Assembly (NCBI GenBank): GCA_004366385.1
Contig: SIRU01000046.1
Location: forward strand, 1 to 64,000
Length of the DNA stretch: 64,000 bases
Direction: 5' to 3'
DNA from: Actinomycetota bacterium
Lineage (GTDB): Bacteria; Actinomycetota; Thermoleophilia; Gaiellales; Gaiellaceae
A program made the translations under genes and the position numbers. The notes beneath the pieces were generated by a model. That model was not told the DNA's origin and searched no databases. It saw nothing but the letters and a program-made list of their open reading frames with translations. This document shows, in pieces, positions 16,570 through 24,274 of this stretch (the stretch's first letter is position 1; every line of letters starts with the position of its first letter).

Positions 16570-17214
16570 ATGCCTGCGTGCTGTCGCGGCGGCGTCTGCG
16601 AGGAGATGTTCACGCCCCGGCAGGCGCGGCGGAGCCTCGAGCGCTGGCGCAAGGGAGGTCTCGACGACGTCGAGCGGAGCATGGTCGAGCTGGCGGCCGG
16701 GCGCGGGCTCGAGGGCGCGCGCGTGCTCGAGCTCGGCGGCGGGATCGGAGCGCTCCAGGCGGAGCTTCTCGCGGAGGGGGCCGAGCGCGGAGAGGTGGTG
16801 GAGGTCGTCGGCGCCTACGAGCCCTACGCGCGCGAGCTGGCGCGCGAGCGGGGTATCGAGGAGCGGACGTCGTTCCGCGTGGCGGACGTCCTCGAGGAGC
16901 CCGACGCCGCGGAGCCGGCCGAGATCGTGCTCATGAACCGGGTCGTCTGCTGCTCGCCCGACGGGGTGGCGCTCACCCGCCGTGCGGCGGCGCTCGCGCA
17001 GCGCACGCTCGTCCTCAGCTTCCCCCGCGACGTGGCCTGGACTCGGGCCGCGGTCAAGCTCATGAATGCGGGCCTCGCGCTGTTCCGGCGGTCGTTCCGG
17101 GTCTTCGTCCACCCGAGGAGCGCCCTCGTCGCCGCGGCCGAGGCCGAGGGTCTGCGTCCAGCGGGCGGAGGCCGAGGCGGAGCGTGGGAGTACGCCGCGT
17201 TCGAGCGGCCGTGA
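16570..17214 (+). CDS. Class I SAM-dependent methyltransferase
   Basis: This 214-residue protein has the SAM-binding motif I (VLELGGGIGALQAELL), an acidic motif II region and a later strand ALAQRTLVLSFPRD. The N-terminus has CCRGGVCEEMF, a possible metal-binding Cys cluster. The substrate is unknown. It begins at ATG 16570, one base after the msrB stop, so it is probably translated together with msrB. It overlaps the following gene by 4 nt (GTGA). Confidence 0.75.
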   Translation: MPACCRGGVCEEMFTPRQARRSLERWRKGGLDDVERSMVELAAGRGLEGARVLELGGGIGALQAELLAEGAERGEVVEVVGAYEPYARELARERGIEERTSFRVADVLEEPDAAEPAEIVLMNRVVCCSPDGVALTRRAAALAQRTLVLSFPRDVAWTRAAVKLMNAGLALFRRSFRVFVHPRSALVAAAEAEGLRPAGGGRGGAWEYAAFERP

Positions 17215-17822
17215 CGGAGCTCGGCCTCTTCCCGCTGCCGCTCGTGCTGCTCCCGACCGAGCAGGTTCCGCTGCACATCTTCGAGGAGCGCTACCAGGAG
17301 CTGATCGGCGAGTGCCTGGAGCGCGACACGGAGTTCGGGCTCCTGTACGCGGACGACGACGGGATCCGCGAGATCGGGACGAGCGCCGCGGTGATCGAGG
17401 TCATCACGCGCTTCGAGGACGGCCGCCTCAACATCGTCGTCGAGGGCCGCGAGCGGTTCCGGCTCGCAGAGCTGACGAGCGGCCGGAGCTTCCAGACCGG
17501 CGCCGTCTCCCCGCTCGTGGACGACGAGGACCCGGCCGGGCGCGAGGAGGTCGAGCGTGCGCGGGAGCTCTTCTCCCAGTTGCGCGAGCTCACCGGCGCC
17601 GAGGTCGAGATCCCGGCGGCCGAGGAGCCGCAGCTCTCGTACGCGCTCGCCTCGCGCGTCGAGCTCGAGCCGGAGATCAAGCTCGAGCTTCTCGCCGAGC
17701 GCTCCGAGCGCGTCCGGCTCGAGCGCGTGTGCGAGCTACTCGAGGGCGCCGCAGTGACGGTCTCGCGCCGGCGGCGCGCCGCCGAGCGCGCTGCGACCAA
17801 CGGCCGCGTGCACCTCGATTGA
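17211..17822 (+). CDS. Lon N-terminal-domain (PUA-like) protein
   Basis: This 203-residue protein corresponds to the substrate-recognition N-domain of Lon without the ATPase or protease parts. It has LFPLPLVLLPTEQVPLHIFEERY at the start, FGLLY, and the RFEDGRLNIVVEGRERFRL strand block. It ends in a basic tail (VSRRRRAAERA). Such stand-alone LonN proteins are widespread in actinobacteria, with unclear roles. GTG at 17211; it precedes sufS by 4 nt. Confidence 0.82.
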   Translation: MTELGLFPLPLVLLPTEQVPLHIFEERYQELIGECLERDTEFGLLYADDDGIREIGTSAAVIEVITRFEDGRLNIVVEGRERFRLAELTSGRSFQTGAVSPLVDDEDPAGREEVERARELFSQLRELTGAEVEIPAAEEPQLSYALASRVELEPEIKLELLAERSERVRLERVCELLEGAAVTVSRRRRAAERAATNGRVHLD

Positions 17823-17826
17823 CACG

Positions 17827-19095
17827 ATGTCGCGGGAGTACGATGCGGACGTGGCCGTGACGGCGAAGACGACGCTCGACGCGCAGCGTCTGCGCGCGGA
17901 CTTCCCCATCTTCGAGCAGACGTTCCACGGCAAGCCGCTCGCCTTCCTCGACTCGGCGGCGAGCTCTCAGAAGCCGCGCCAGATGCTCGAGGCGATGACG
18001 CACTTCTACGAGACGTCGTACGCGAACGTGCACCGCGGCGTGTACCAGCTCGCCGAGCGCGCGACCGAGGCTCTCGAGCTCTCGCGCGAGAAGGTGCGTG
18101 CGCTCCTGAACGCGCCCTCGGCGCGCGAGGTGATCTTCGTCCGCAACGCGACCGAGGGCATCAACCTCGTCGCCTACGCGTGGGGGCTCTCCAACCTCGG
18201 TCCCGGCGACCTCGTCGTCGTCACCGAGCTCGAGCACCACTCGAACTTCGTCCCGTGGCAGTACATCGCGCACCGCACCGGCGCCGGCTTCCGGATGATC
18301 CCGCTGGACGACCACGGCCAGCTCCGGCTCGACGAGCTGGACTCGATCGCCCGCGAGGGAAACGTGAAGGTGGTCGCGACCGGCGTCGTGTCGAACTCGC
18401 TCGGCACGATGAACCCGGTCGACCGGCTCGCCGCCTGGGCGCACGAGCACGGCGCGATCATGGTCGCGGACGGCGCCCAGTCCGCCCCGCACATGAAGAT
18501 GGACGTGCAGGCGCTCGGCTGCGACTTCGTCGCGATCTCGGCGCACAAGATGTGCGGCCCGAGCGGCGTCGGTGCCCTCTGGGGGAAGGCGGAGCTGCTC
18601 GAGCGCATGGAGCCGTTCCTCACGGGCGGCCACATGATCCGCTCGGTCGGAGTGGACGACTCGACCTGGGGGGAGCTCCCGCACAAGTTCGAGGCCGGGA
18701 CCGCCCCGATGGCCGAGGCGGTCGGCTTCGGCGCCGCGATCGACTACCTCACGGAGATCGGCTTCGACGCGATCGAGCGCTACGAGCACGAGCTCGCCGC
18801 GTACGCGCTCGACAAGCTCGCGGAGCTCCCGTGGGTCACGTCGTACGGCCCGCCCGCCGACCGGCGCGCTGGGATCGTCTCCTTCAACGTCGACGGCGTG
18901 CACCCGCACGACGTCGCGCAGGTTCTCGACTTCGAGGGAATCGCCATCCGCGCCGGTCACCACTGCTGCCAGCCGCTCATGCGCAAGCTCGGCGTGGCTG
19001 CCACGAACCGCGCGAGCTTCTACCTGTACACGATCCCGGACGAGATCGACCGCCTCGTGGACGGGCTGCACAAGGTCAGGAAGGCGTTCGGGTAG
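17827..19095 (+). CDS. sufS: Cysteine desulfurase SufS
   Basis: SufS (422 aa) is a class V PLP enzyme that takes sulfur from cysteine for Fe-S assembly. Visible features are the YANVHRGVYQLAERAT start block, the PLP Asp/Gln region (VADGAQSAPH), the PLP Lys in SAHKMCGPSG and the catalytic Cys in AGHHCCQPLM. An in-frame GTG at 17851 is an alternative start. It is followed by sufU with a 1-nt overlap, the usual SufS-SufU pair of Gram-positives. Confidence 0.95.
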   Translation: MSREYDADVAVTAKTTLDAQRLRADFPIFEQTFHGKPLAFLDSAASSQKPRQMLEAMTHFYETSYANVHRGVYQLAERATEALELSREKVRALLNAPSAREVIFVRNATEGINLVAYAWGLSNLGPGDLVVVTELEHHSNFVPWQYIAHRTGAGFRMIPLDDHGQLRLDELDSIAREGNVKVVATGVVSNSLGTMNPVDRLAAWAHEHGAIMVADGAQSAPHMKMDVQALGCDFVAISAHKMCGPSGVGALWGKAELLERMEPFLTGGHMIRSVGVDDSTWGELPHKFEAGTAPMAEAVGFGAAIDYLTEIGFDAIERYEHELAAYALDKLAELPWVTSYGPPADRRAGIVSFNVDGVHPHDVAQVLDFEGIAIRAGHHCCQPLMRKLGVAATNRASFYLYTIPDEIDRLVDGLHKVRKAFG

Positions 19096-19529
19096 TGGGA
19101 GAGTTCGAGCAGCTCTATCGCGAGCTGATCCTGGATCACTACAAGAGCCCGAGGAACCACGGGCTCCTCGATCCCGCGGACGCGAGCGCCGAGGGGCAGA
19201 ACCCGCTCTGCGGCGACGAGATCGCGGTCACCGTGCGGCTCGGCGCGGACGACCGGATCGAGGAGGTCGGCTTCGACGGCCGCGGCTGCGCGATCAGCCA
19301 GGCGGCGACCTCCATGCTCACCGATCTCGTGAAGGGGAAGACGGCGCAGGAGGTCGCGGAGATGCCGAAGGACGACCTCCTCGACGAGCTCGGCATTCCG
19401 CTGACGCCGGTGCGGCTCAAGTGCGCGATCCTCGGCCTCGGCGTGCTCAAGCTCGCGCTGCACAAGGCGCGCGGGACGCCGCTGCCGGAGGAGTGGGGAA
19501 CGTCAGCGCGCGACCTGGTGCTGGAGTAG
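19095..19529 (+). CDS. sufU: Sulfur-transfer protein SufU
   Basis: SufU (144 aa) is the zinc-dependent sulfurtransferase that activates SufS. Its ligands are present: NPLCGDE with Cys and Asp, GRGCAISQA, and the late Cys in RLKCAILG. The ILDHYKSPRNHG start is typical, as is the insert around LVKGKTAQE that separates SufU from IscU. GTG at 19095 overlaps the sufS stop. Confidence 0.94.
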   Translation: MGEFEQLYRELILDHYKSPRNHGLLDPADASAEGQNPLCGDEIAVTVRLGADDRIEEVGFDGRGCAISQAATSMLTDLVKGKTAQEVAEMPKDDLLDELGIPLTPVRLKCAILGLGVLKLALHKARGTPLPEEWGTSARDLVLE

Positions 19530-19537
19530 CGGCCGCT

Positions 19538-19855
19538 GTGGCCGAGATCGAGGTCGCAGCGGTCGACGAGCTGCCGCCCGGTTCGATGCGCCTCGTCCCG
19601 GCGGGCGACCGCGTCGTCGGCGTCTACAACTGCGCCGGTTCGCTGTACGCGATCGAGGATCGCTGCTCGCACGACGACGGCCCCCTGTGTGAGGGCGACT
19701 GGGAGCCTGATCTCTGCGTCGTCGTGTGCCCGCGGCACGGGTCGCGCTTCGACCTCGAGACGGGGATCCCGATGACCCTCCCCGCGTTCGCCCCCGTGCG
19801 CACCTTCCCGGTCTCGGTGCGGGACGGGATGATCGTGGTCGAGGTCGAGGAGTAG
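19538..19855 (+). CDS. Rieske [2Fe-2S] ferredoxin (NirD/bphF-like)
   Basis: This 105-residue soluble Rieske protein has CSHD and CPRH cluster ligands 20-odd residues apart and the surrounding FDLETG patch. Such proteins carry electrons to oxygenases or nitrite reductase, and many actinobacteria place one at the end of the suf operon. Its partner is not clear; the Rieske oxygenase at 45141-46241 is far away. Confidence 0.88.
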   Translation: MAEIEVAAVDELPPGSMRLVPAGDRVVGVYNCAGSLYAIEDRCSHDDGPLCEGDWEPDLCVVVCPRHGSRFDLETGIPMTLPAFAPVRTFPVSVRDGMIVVEVEE

Positions 19856-20454
19856 TGCTTGACGCGACCATCCTTGCGACGCTGGCCCGGCTCGAGGAGG
19901 AGGACCGGGAGGAGCGGGACGCCGGGCTCCCTCCGGAGCGACGCTCGCGCCAGGTCGCTCACTCCACCGGTCGCTTCCTGTTCGCCCTGGCGGCCGCGCA
20001 GGCCGGGATCGAGGTCCTCGAGATCGGCGGCTCGCGCGGCTACTCGTCGATCTGGCTCGCGGCGGGAGCACGCGTGCTCGGCGGGCGGCTCGTGTCGCTC
20101 GAGCACGACCCCGAAAAGTGCGCCGCGTGGCGTGCGAACGTCGCGGAGGCCGGTCTCGAGGAGTGGGCGGAGCTCGTCGAGGGGAACGCGTTCGAGACGC
20201 TCGAGCGGACGCAAGACGTCTTCGACCTCGTGTTCCTCGACGCGGAGAAGGACGACTACGAGGCGCTCTTCGCGCTCGCGCGGCCGCTGCTGGAGCCGGG
20301 CGCGCTCGTCGTCGCCGACAACGTCCTCTCGCACTCGGAGACGCTCACCGCGTACTCGGCCGCACGGCAGGCGGACCCGACGCTCTCGAGCGTGACCGTG
20401 CCGCTCGATCGCGGCCTCGAGCTCTCCGTCGTGCTCGCCGAGTTCGCGTCGTAG
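19855..20454 (+). CDS. O-methyltransferase (class I SAM, family 3 type)
   Basis: This 199-residue protein resembles catechol/caffeoyl-CoA-type O-methyltransferases. It has VLEIGGSRGYSSIWLA (SAM motif I), LVSLEHDPEK, FDLVFLDAEKDDY with the metal Asp, and VVADNVLSH. The GTG start at 19855 overlaps the Rieske gene stop by one base. It is the last gene of the suf-side operon. Substrate unknown. Confidence 0.8.
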   Translation: MLDATILATLARLEEEDREERDAGLPPERRSRQVAHSTGRFLFALAAAQAGIEVLEIGGSRGYSSIWLAAGARVLGGRLVSLEHDPEKCAAWRANVAEAGLEEWAELVEGNAFETLERTQDVFDLVFLDAEKDDYEALFALARPLLEPGALVVADNVLSHSETLTAYSAARQADPTLSSVTVPLDRGLELSVVLAEFAS

Positions 20455-20499
20455 AGATCGACTTTCCTCCATCCGCACGCAGTGCGTATGCTGCGCGTA

Positions 20500-20696
20500 C
20501 CGCGGAAAGGAGGTGGTCCCACTGACTGACGACTGTACGGGCTGCGGAGGTACCAGCGGGTAGAGGCGTGTCCCCGGGACCACCGGGAATCGCCTAGCCA
20601 GCGTAGGGGGCTCGCGATGACGCGCCGCACGTCGCTCCGCACGGACGACGCGCCGGAAGCGCCTCTACCAATCCAACGCTGGTCACCGTCGAAACG
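20500..20696 (+). ncRNA. Candidate structured RNA with a sequesterable extended Shine-Dalgarno
   Basis: This gene-free stretch opens with ggaaaggaggtggtccc (20504-20520), nearly the full complement of the 16S rRNA 3' tail. Long-range pairings are perfect. ggtggtccc (20512-20520) pairs with gggaccacc (20576-20584), hiding the Shine-Dalgarno. ggtagaggcg (20559-20568) pairs with cgcctctacc (20660-20669). ccagcgt (20598-20604) pairs with acgctgg (20676-20682). A hairpin also fits at 20589-20618 (atcgc/gcgat, agcc/ggct). Some helices exclude or cross each other, so a switch or pseudoknot is possible. A strong terminator follows at 20697. No known RNA class was recognised. Confidence 0.5.
20522..20563 (+). 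CDS. Candidate 13-residue CxxC leader peptide
   Basis: A short frame starts at CTG, exactly 8 nt after the aaaggagg core of an unusually long Shine-Dalgarno, and ends at tag. It would encode MTDDCTGCGGTSG. Two Cys in a CxxC arrangement and a perfect spacing argue for translation, although CTG is a rare start. It lies inside the loop of a helix that can hide its ribosome-binding site. The nearby Fe-S and cysteine-desulfurase genes make a cysteine- or metal-linked role tempting, but this is speculation. Confidence 0.35.
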   Translation: MTDDCTGCGGTSG

Positions 20697-20724
20697 AGGA
20701 AGGGCCGCGCGAGCGGCCCTTCCT
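20697..20724 (+). terminator. Strong GC-rich terminator hairpin
   Basis: aggaagggccgc pairs perfectly with gcggcccttcct over 12 bp around a GCGA loop. It separates the plus-strand RNA unit from the minus-strand FMN reductase gene and could serve both directions. The T run is short (tcctct on one side, tcctcg on the other). Confidence 0.75.
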
Positions 20725-20740
20725 CTGTGCGCAAGGCCGG

Positions 20741-21298
20741 TCAGGCCGCCGCGACGAGGTCGGGCACCGCCTCGGCGACGAGCGCGAGCAGGTGGCGCTC
20801 GAGGCGCCCGCGGACGGTCTCGTCCACGAGGCGCAGCTCGTCGTCGAACGCGAGCTGCGCGCGAGCGACCGGGAGCTCGCCCGCGGTCACGCGCGCACCG
20901 GCGACGCCCAGCACCTTGCGTAGGTCCTGCTGTGCCCAGATCGCCCCGTAGCTGCCGGTCGTCGCCCCGGCGACCGCGACGGTCTTCCCGGCGAGCGCCG
21001 CCCCGTCTCGGGGCCGCGACGCCCAGTCGATCGCGTTCTTCAGCACTCCCGGGATCGAGCCGTTGTACTCGGGCGTGACCACGAGCAGGGCGTCGGCCGC
21101 GACGATCCGCTCGCGAAGCTCCTCCACCGCCGGCGGGGCCTCTTCCCCGTCCACGTCCGCGTCGTAGGGCGGCAGGTCGCCGAGCCCGTGGAAGAGCTCG
21201 ACCTCGACGCCCTCCGGCGCGAGCTCGACCGCGGCGCGGGCGAGGGCCGCGTTGTACGACCCAGCCCGCAGGCTGCCGGGGACGGCGAGGATCCGCAC
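20741..21298 (-). CDS. NADPH-dependent FMN reductase (flavodoxin-like)
   Basis: This 185-residue protein has the NADPH:FMN reductase fold: LAVPGSLRAGSYNAALARAA (phosphate loop for FMN), VVTPEYNGSIPGVLKNAIDW (the family PEYN-G-hallmark) and GATTGSYGAIWAQQDLR. It reduces quinones, azo dyes, chromate or flavin at the expense of NAD(P)H; the true substrate is unknown. GTG start at 21298. It is 1 nt downstream of the yceI-like gene and probably in its operon, under the divergent MarR regulator. Confidence 0.85.
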   Translation of the reverse strand: MRILAVPGSLRAGSYNAALARAAVELAPEGVEVELFHGLGDLPPYDADVDGEEAPPAVEELRERIVAADALLVVTPEYNGSIPGVLKNAIDWASRPRDGAALAGKTVAVAGATTGSYGAIWAQQDLRKVLGVAGARVTAGELPVARAQLAFDDELRLVDETVRGRLERHLLALVAEAVPDLVAAA

Positions 21299-21299
21299 G

Positions 21300-21848
21300 T
21301 CAGGCCGCCCTCACCGCCGCGAACGTCGCGCGGAGCGTGACCTCGTCGGGCAGGAGGAAGCCGCCGCCCGGAAGCGGCGCGTTCCACGCGAGCCCGAAGT
21401 CGTTCCGGTCGACGACACCCTCGAGCTCGACGCCGATGCGCTCGTTCCCGTAGGGGTCGTGCGCCGCGCCGACGAAGCGGCCCTCGAGCTGCACGGGCTT
21501 CGTGACGCCCCTGATCGTGAGGTCGCCCTCGACGCGAAGCTCGTCGCCCTCGACCTCGACGGAGATCGACGAGAAGCGGAGCTCCGGATGGCGCGCCGTG
21601 TCGAAGAAGTCGGGCGACTGGAGATGGCCGTCCCGCTGCTCGTCGAACGTCGTGAGGCTCCGCGCGTCGACGACGCCCTGGAGCGACGGCGCGTCGCCAC
21701 CCGTGATCGTCCCCGTGAAGCCCGGCACGCGGCCCTTGATGTTGACGAGCCCGGCCTTCCTGACCTCGAACTCGAGCACCGACCACACGGGGTCGATCGT
21801 CCAGGTCCCGGCCGGGATCCCGGTGGTGACCTCTGCGAGTGCTGACAT
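21300..21848 (-). CDS. YceI-family lipid-binding protein
   Basis: This 182-residue protein has the YceI beta-barrel pattern: GTWTIDPVWSVLEFEVRKAG, LRFSSISVEVEGDELRVEGDLTIRGVTKPV and RNDFGLAWN. YceI proteins bind isoprenoid chains. No signal peptide is seen, so this one is cytosolic. Two ATGs compete, at 21854 and 21848. AAGGAG lies only 1-2 nt before the first but about 7 nt before the second, so 21848 is chosen. It is divergent from a MarR gene. Confidence 0.85.
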   Translation of the reverse strand: MSALAEVTTGIPAGTWTIDPVWSVLEFEVRKAGLVNIKGRVPGFTGTITGGDAPSLQGVVDARSLTTFDEQRDGHLQSPDFFDTARHPELRFSSISVEVEGDELRVEGDLTIRGVTKPVQLEGRFVGAAHDPYGNERIGVELEGVVDRNDFGLAWNAPLPGGGFLLPDEVTLRATFAAVRAA

Positions 21849-21878
21849 GGACATCCTCCTTGTGTGCTTTACTATTGA

Positions 21879-21896
21879 CTACGCAAACAATCGTAG
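21879..21896. promoter_or_regulatory. Candidate MarR operator between yceI-like and marR genes
   Basis: An inverted repeat ctacg/cgtag with an 8-nt AT-rich spacer lies midway between the divergent yceI-like and marR starts, in the most A/T-rich patch of the area. Size (18 bp) and place suit a MarR-dimer site controlling both genes. The arms are short, so this is a suggestion. Confidence 0.4.
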
Positions 21897-21906
21897 CGGG
21901 AGAAAG

Positions 21907-22386
21907 ATGCCCAGTCAAGTATTGATCGAGCAATCGTTGGGAGCGCAAGCGTTCGTCGCGCTCCTGCGCGCGCATGCGACGGTCACGCGCGAGCTGAGCG
22001 CGCGGCTCGACGCCGAGCACGGCCTCACGATCTCGGACTTCGAGGTGTTGCTCAGGCTCGTGGCAGCACCCGAGCGGAGGATGCGGCGCGTCGATCTCGC
22101 GCAGGAGGTCCTCCTCACCGCGTCGGGGATCACGCGGCTGCTCGACGGGCTCGAGCGTGCGGGCTTCGTGGAGCGCGACTCGTGCCCGACCGACCGGCGG
22201 GTGGTCTACGCGGTCCTCACCGACGACGGCCTCGCGAAGGTGCGCGAGGCGGCGGCAACCCACTTCGCACAGCGTGACGAGCTGCTCGGGACCCGCCTCG
22301 ACGACGGGGAGCTGATCGAGCTCGCGTCGCTCCTCGGACGGCTCGGCGGGCGCGACGACGCCGCGCCGTGTGACGCGACCGCGTAG
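21907..22386 (+). CDS. MarR-family transcriptional regulator
   Basis: This 159-residue winged-helix repressor has LTISDFEVLLRLVAAPERRMRRVDLAQEVLLTASGITRLLDGLERAGFVER, wing DRRVVYAVLT and a C-terminal dimer helix. It lies divergent to the YceI-like and FMN reductase genes and probably regulates them and itself in response to a small aromatic or oxidising ligand. ATG at 21907 follows GGGAGAAAG. Confidence 0.85.
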   Translation: MPSQVLIEQSLGAQAFVALLRAHATVTRELSARLDAEHGLTISDFEVLLRLVAAPERRMRRVDLAQEVLLTASGITRLLDGLERAGFVERDSCPTDRRVVYAVLTDDGLAKVREAAATHFAQRDELLGTRLDDGELIELASLLGRLGGRDDAAPCDATA

Positions 22387-22395
22387 CCCGCCTCG

Positions 22396-22965
22396 TCAGC
22401 CCTGCTCGAAGTTCTTCCAGTAGCGGCTCGGTGTCGGGCCGCGCTGACCCTGGTACTTCGAGCCGATCCCCTCGGAGCCGTACGGCCGCTCGGCGGGCTC
22501 GGAGAGCTGGACGAACGACAGCTGGCCGATCTTCATCCCCGGGTAGATCGTGATCGGCAGGTTCGCGACGTTCGAGAGCTCGAGCGTCACGTGCCCGTCC
22601 CAGCCGGGGTCGATGAACCCGGCCGTCGAGTGGATCAGCAGCCCCAGCCGGCCGAGCGAGCTCTTCCCCTCCAACCGCGCGACGAGGTCGTCGGTGGGCG
22701 TGCCCCGCTCGAGCGTCGAGCCGAGGACGAACTCGCCAGGGTGGAGGATGAACGCCTCGCCACCCTCGACCTCCACGAGCTCGGTCAGCTCCTCCTGCTG
22801 CGCCTTCACGTCGATGTAGGGGTAGCGGGAGTTCCGGAACACGCGGAAGTACGCGTCCACGCGCACGTCGAGGCTCGAGGGCTGCATGAGCGAGTCGTCG
22901 TAGGGGTCGATCCCGATGCGGCCCTCCTCGAGCAAGCGCCGGATGGCTCGGTCGGAGAGGACCAC
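22396..22965 (-). CDS. dcd: dCTP deaminase
   Basis: Dcd (189 aa) deaminates dCTP on the route to dTMP; actinobacterial members often also have dUTPase activity. The sequence has [14 protein letters not shown] at the start, [40 protein letters not shown] (active site with Arg, Ser and Glu) and a C-terminal [11 protein letters not shown] nucleotide-covering arm. GTG start at 22965. TAGAAT lies 6 nt before the GTG, so a leaderless mRNA is likely. Confidence 0.95.
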   Translation of the reverse strand: MVLSDRAIRRLLEEGRIGIDPYDDSLMQPSSLDVRVDAYFRVFRNSRYPYIDVKAQQEELTELVEVEGGEAFILHPGEFVLGSTLERGTPTDDLVARLEGKSSLGRLGLLIHSTAGFIDPGWDGHVTLELSNVANLPITIYPGMKIGQLSFVQLSEPAERPYGSEGIGSKYQGQRGPTPSRYWKNFEQG

Positions 22966-22971
22966 GGCGCG

Positions 22972-22977
22972 ATTCTA
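22972..22977 (-). promoter_or_regulatory. Probable -10 box (TAGAAT) of dcd
   Basis: Read on the minus strand, TAGAAT is followed by 6 nt and the GTG start of dcd. There is no ribosome-binding sequence between, which indicates a leaderless transcript. Confidence 0.5.
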
Positions 22978-23012
22978 CGAGCCGCGGCCGCGCGCCACGC
23001 CGGGCAGACTTC

Positions 23013-23027
23013 GTGACAAGTTGTCAC
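23013..23027. promoter_or_regulatory. 15-bp palindrome gtgacaa-g-ttgtcac
   Basis: A perfect 7-bp inverted repeat around a single central base lies between the divergent dcd and DUF4015 genes, upstream of both promoters' likely sites. It looks like an operator for a dimeric regulator. No matching regulator gene is adjacent. Confidence 0.5.
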
Positions 23028-23089
23028 AAAGATTCCCGCGGCGGCCTCCGGCCGCCCACCGCTGCGTTAAGGTTCTGCCCGCGGTGTCG

Positions 23090-24271
23090 ATGCTCTTCCC
23101 ACCCATCGACCCGAACGAGCGGTTCCGAGAGCGGCGCACCGCGGCTCTGAGGAGAAAGCGGCGCAGGCGTGCCGCGCTGATCGGGACGTTGCTCGTCGGG
23201 GTCGCCCTCGCGGGCCTCGGCGCCCGCTTCGTCGGCGTCGGGCCGGACGGGCCTGCTGCCACGAGCCCCGGCGGCTCCACGACCGCGGTTGCACGCGCCA
23301 GCTCGCTGCGCCCGCTGCCGGTCGAGATCCGGGGCGTCCACGTCACCATGGGCCTCGCGTCGCTTCCCGGGAAGCTCCAGGAGTACGTCGACCTCAAGAA
23401 CGAGGGGCTCACGGCGATCCAGCTCGACGTGAAGGACGAGGACGGCCAGATCGGGTTCGTCGCGCCGAAGCTCCGCCTCGCGACCGCGATCGGCGCGACG
23501 CGCGACTTCTACAAGCCGCGCGAGGCAGCGAAGCTCGTCCACCGCAACGGCCTGTACCTGATCGGGCGCGTGGTCGTGTTCGAGGATCCGGTGCTCGCGC
23601 AGGCACGCCCGGAGCTCGCGGCCCGCAGGAGCAACGGCGCCGTTTGGAAGGACGCTGCGGGGCTCGGCTGGACGAACCCCTACGACAAGCGCGTGTGGGA
23701 CTACAACATCGCGGTCGCGGCGGCCGCCGCCCGCAACGGCTTCGACGAGATCATGTTCGACTACGTCCGGTTCCCCTCGGACGGGGACGTGCAGAACGCG
23801 ATCTTCCGGAACCCGCGCGGCCTCAAGAAGAACGATGCCGTCCCGGCCTTCCTCGCGTACGCGGCGAAGAAGCTGGAGCCGCAGGGCGTGCGCGTCTCGG
23901 CCGCGGTGTTCGGGCTCTCGGCGGCACGGGACATGGGGATCGGGCAGATCCCGCGGCGGTTCGCCAAGCACGTGCACGCCATCTACGCGATGACGTACCC
24001 GTCCCTGTTCGGGCCGGGCGAGCTCGGCATCGCCGACCCCGGCGCTGCGCCCGGCGCGACGGTCTCCCGCGCGCTCCGCCGCTTCGACCGCTCGCTCGAG
24101 GGGCGCGACGCGCTGCTCCTCCCGTGGATCCAGGACTTCAGCTACAGCGTCCCGTACGGCAAGGACGAGGTGCGGGCGCAGATCTTCTCGGCGCGGATAG
24201 CGGGCGCGAAGGGCTATCTGCTCTGGAACGCCCAGGGCGTGTACACGCCCGGGACGCTCACGCCTCCGTAG
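23090..24271 (+). CDS. DUF4015 putative glycoside hydrolase
   Basis: This 393-residue protein has a basic N-terminus (RRKRRRRAALIG), a membrane anchor (about residues 27-45), a Ser/Thr/Gly linker, then a TIM-barrel DUF4015 domain. The domain starts at RGVHVTMGLASLPGKL and has IQLDVKDEDGQIGF, the hallmark FDEIMFDYVRFPSDG and YPSLFGPGE, ending in YLLWNAQGVYTPG. The family is thought to act on envelope or extracellular polysaccharide; the substrate is unknown. ATG 23090 is chosen over in-frame GTG 23084. Confidence 0.82.
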   Translation: MLFPPIDPNERFRERRTAALRRKRRRRAALIGTLLVGVALAGLGARFVGVGPDGPAATSPGGSTTAVARASSLRPLPVEIRGVHVTMGLASLPGKLQEYVDLKNEGLTAIQLDVKDEDGQIGFVAPKLRLATAIGATRDFYKPREAAKLVHRNGLYLIGRVVVFEDPVLAQARPELAARRSNGAVWKDAAGLGWTNPYDKRVWDYNIAVAAAAARNGFDEIMFDYVRFPSDGDVQNAIFRNPRGLKKNDAVPAFLAYAAKKLEPQGVRVSAAVFGLSAARDMGIGQIPRRFAKHVHAIYAMTYPSLFGPGELGIADPGAAPGATVSRALRRFDRSLEGRDALLLPWIQDFSYSVPYGKDEVRAQIFSARIAGAKGYLLWNAQGVYTPGTLTPP

Positions 24272-24274
24272 GCG

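Noticed and set aside
20617-21078. 153-codon plus-strand frame starting in the 20.5-kb RNA
   Set aside because: It runs through the terminator hairpin and antisense to the FMN reductase gene, with an Arg/Ala/Pro-rich composition typical of shadow frames.
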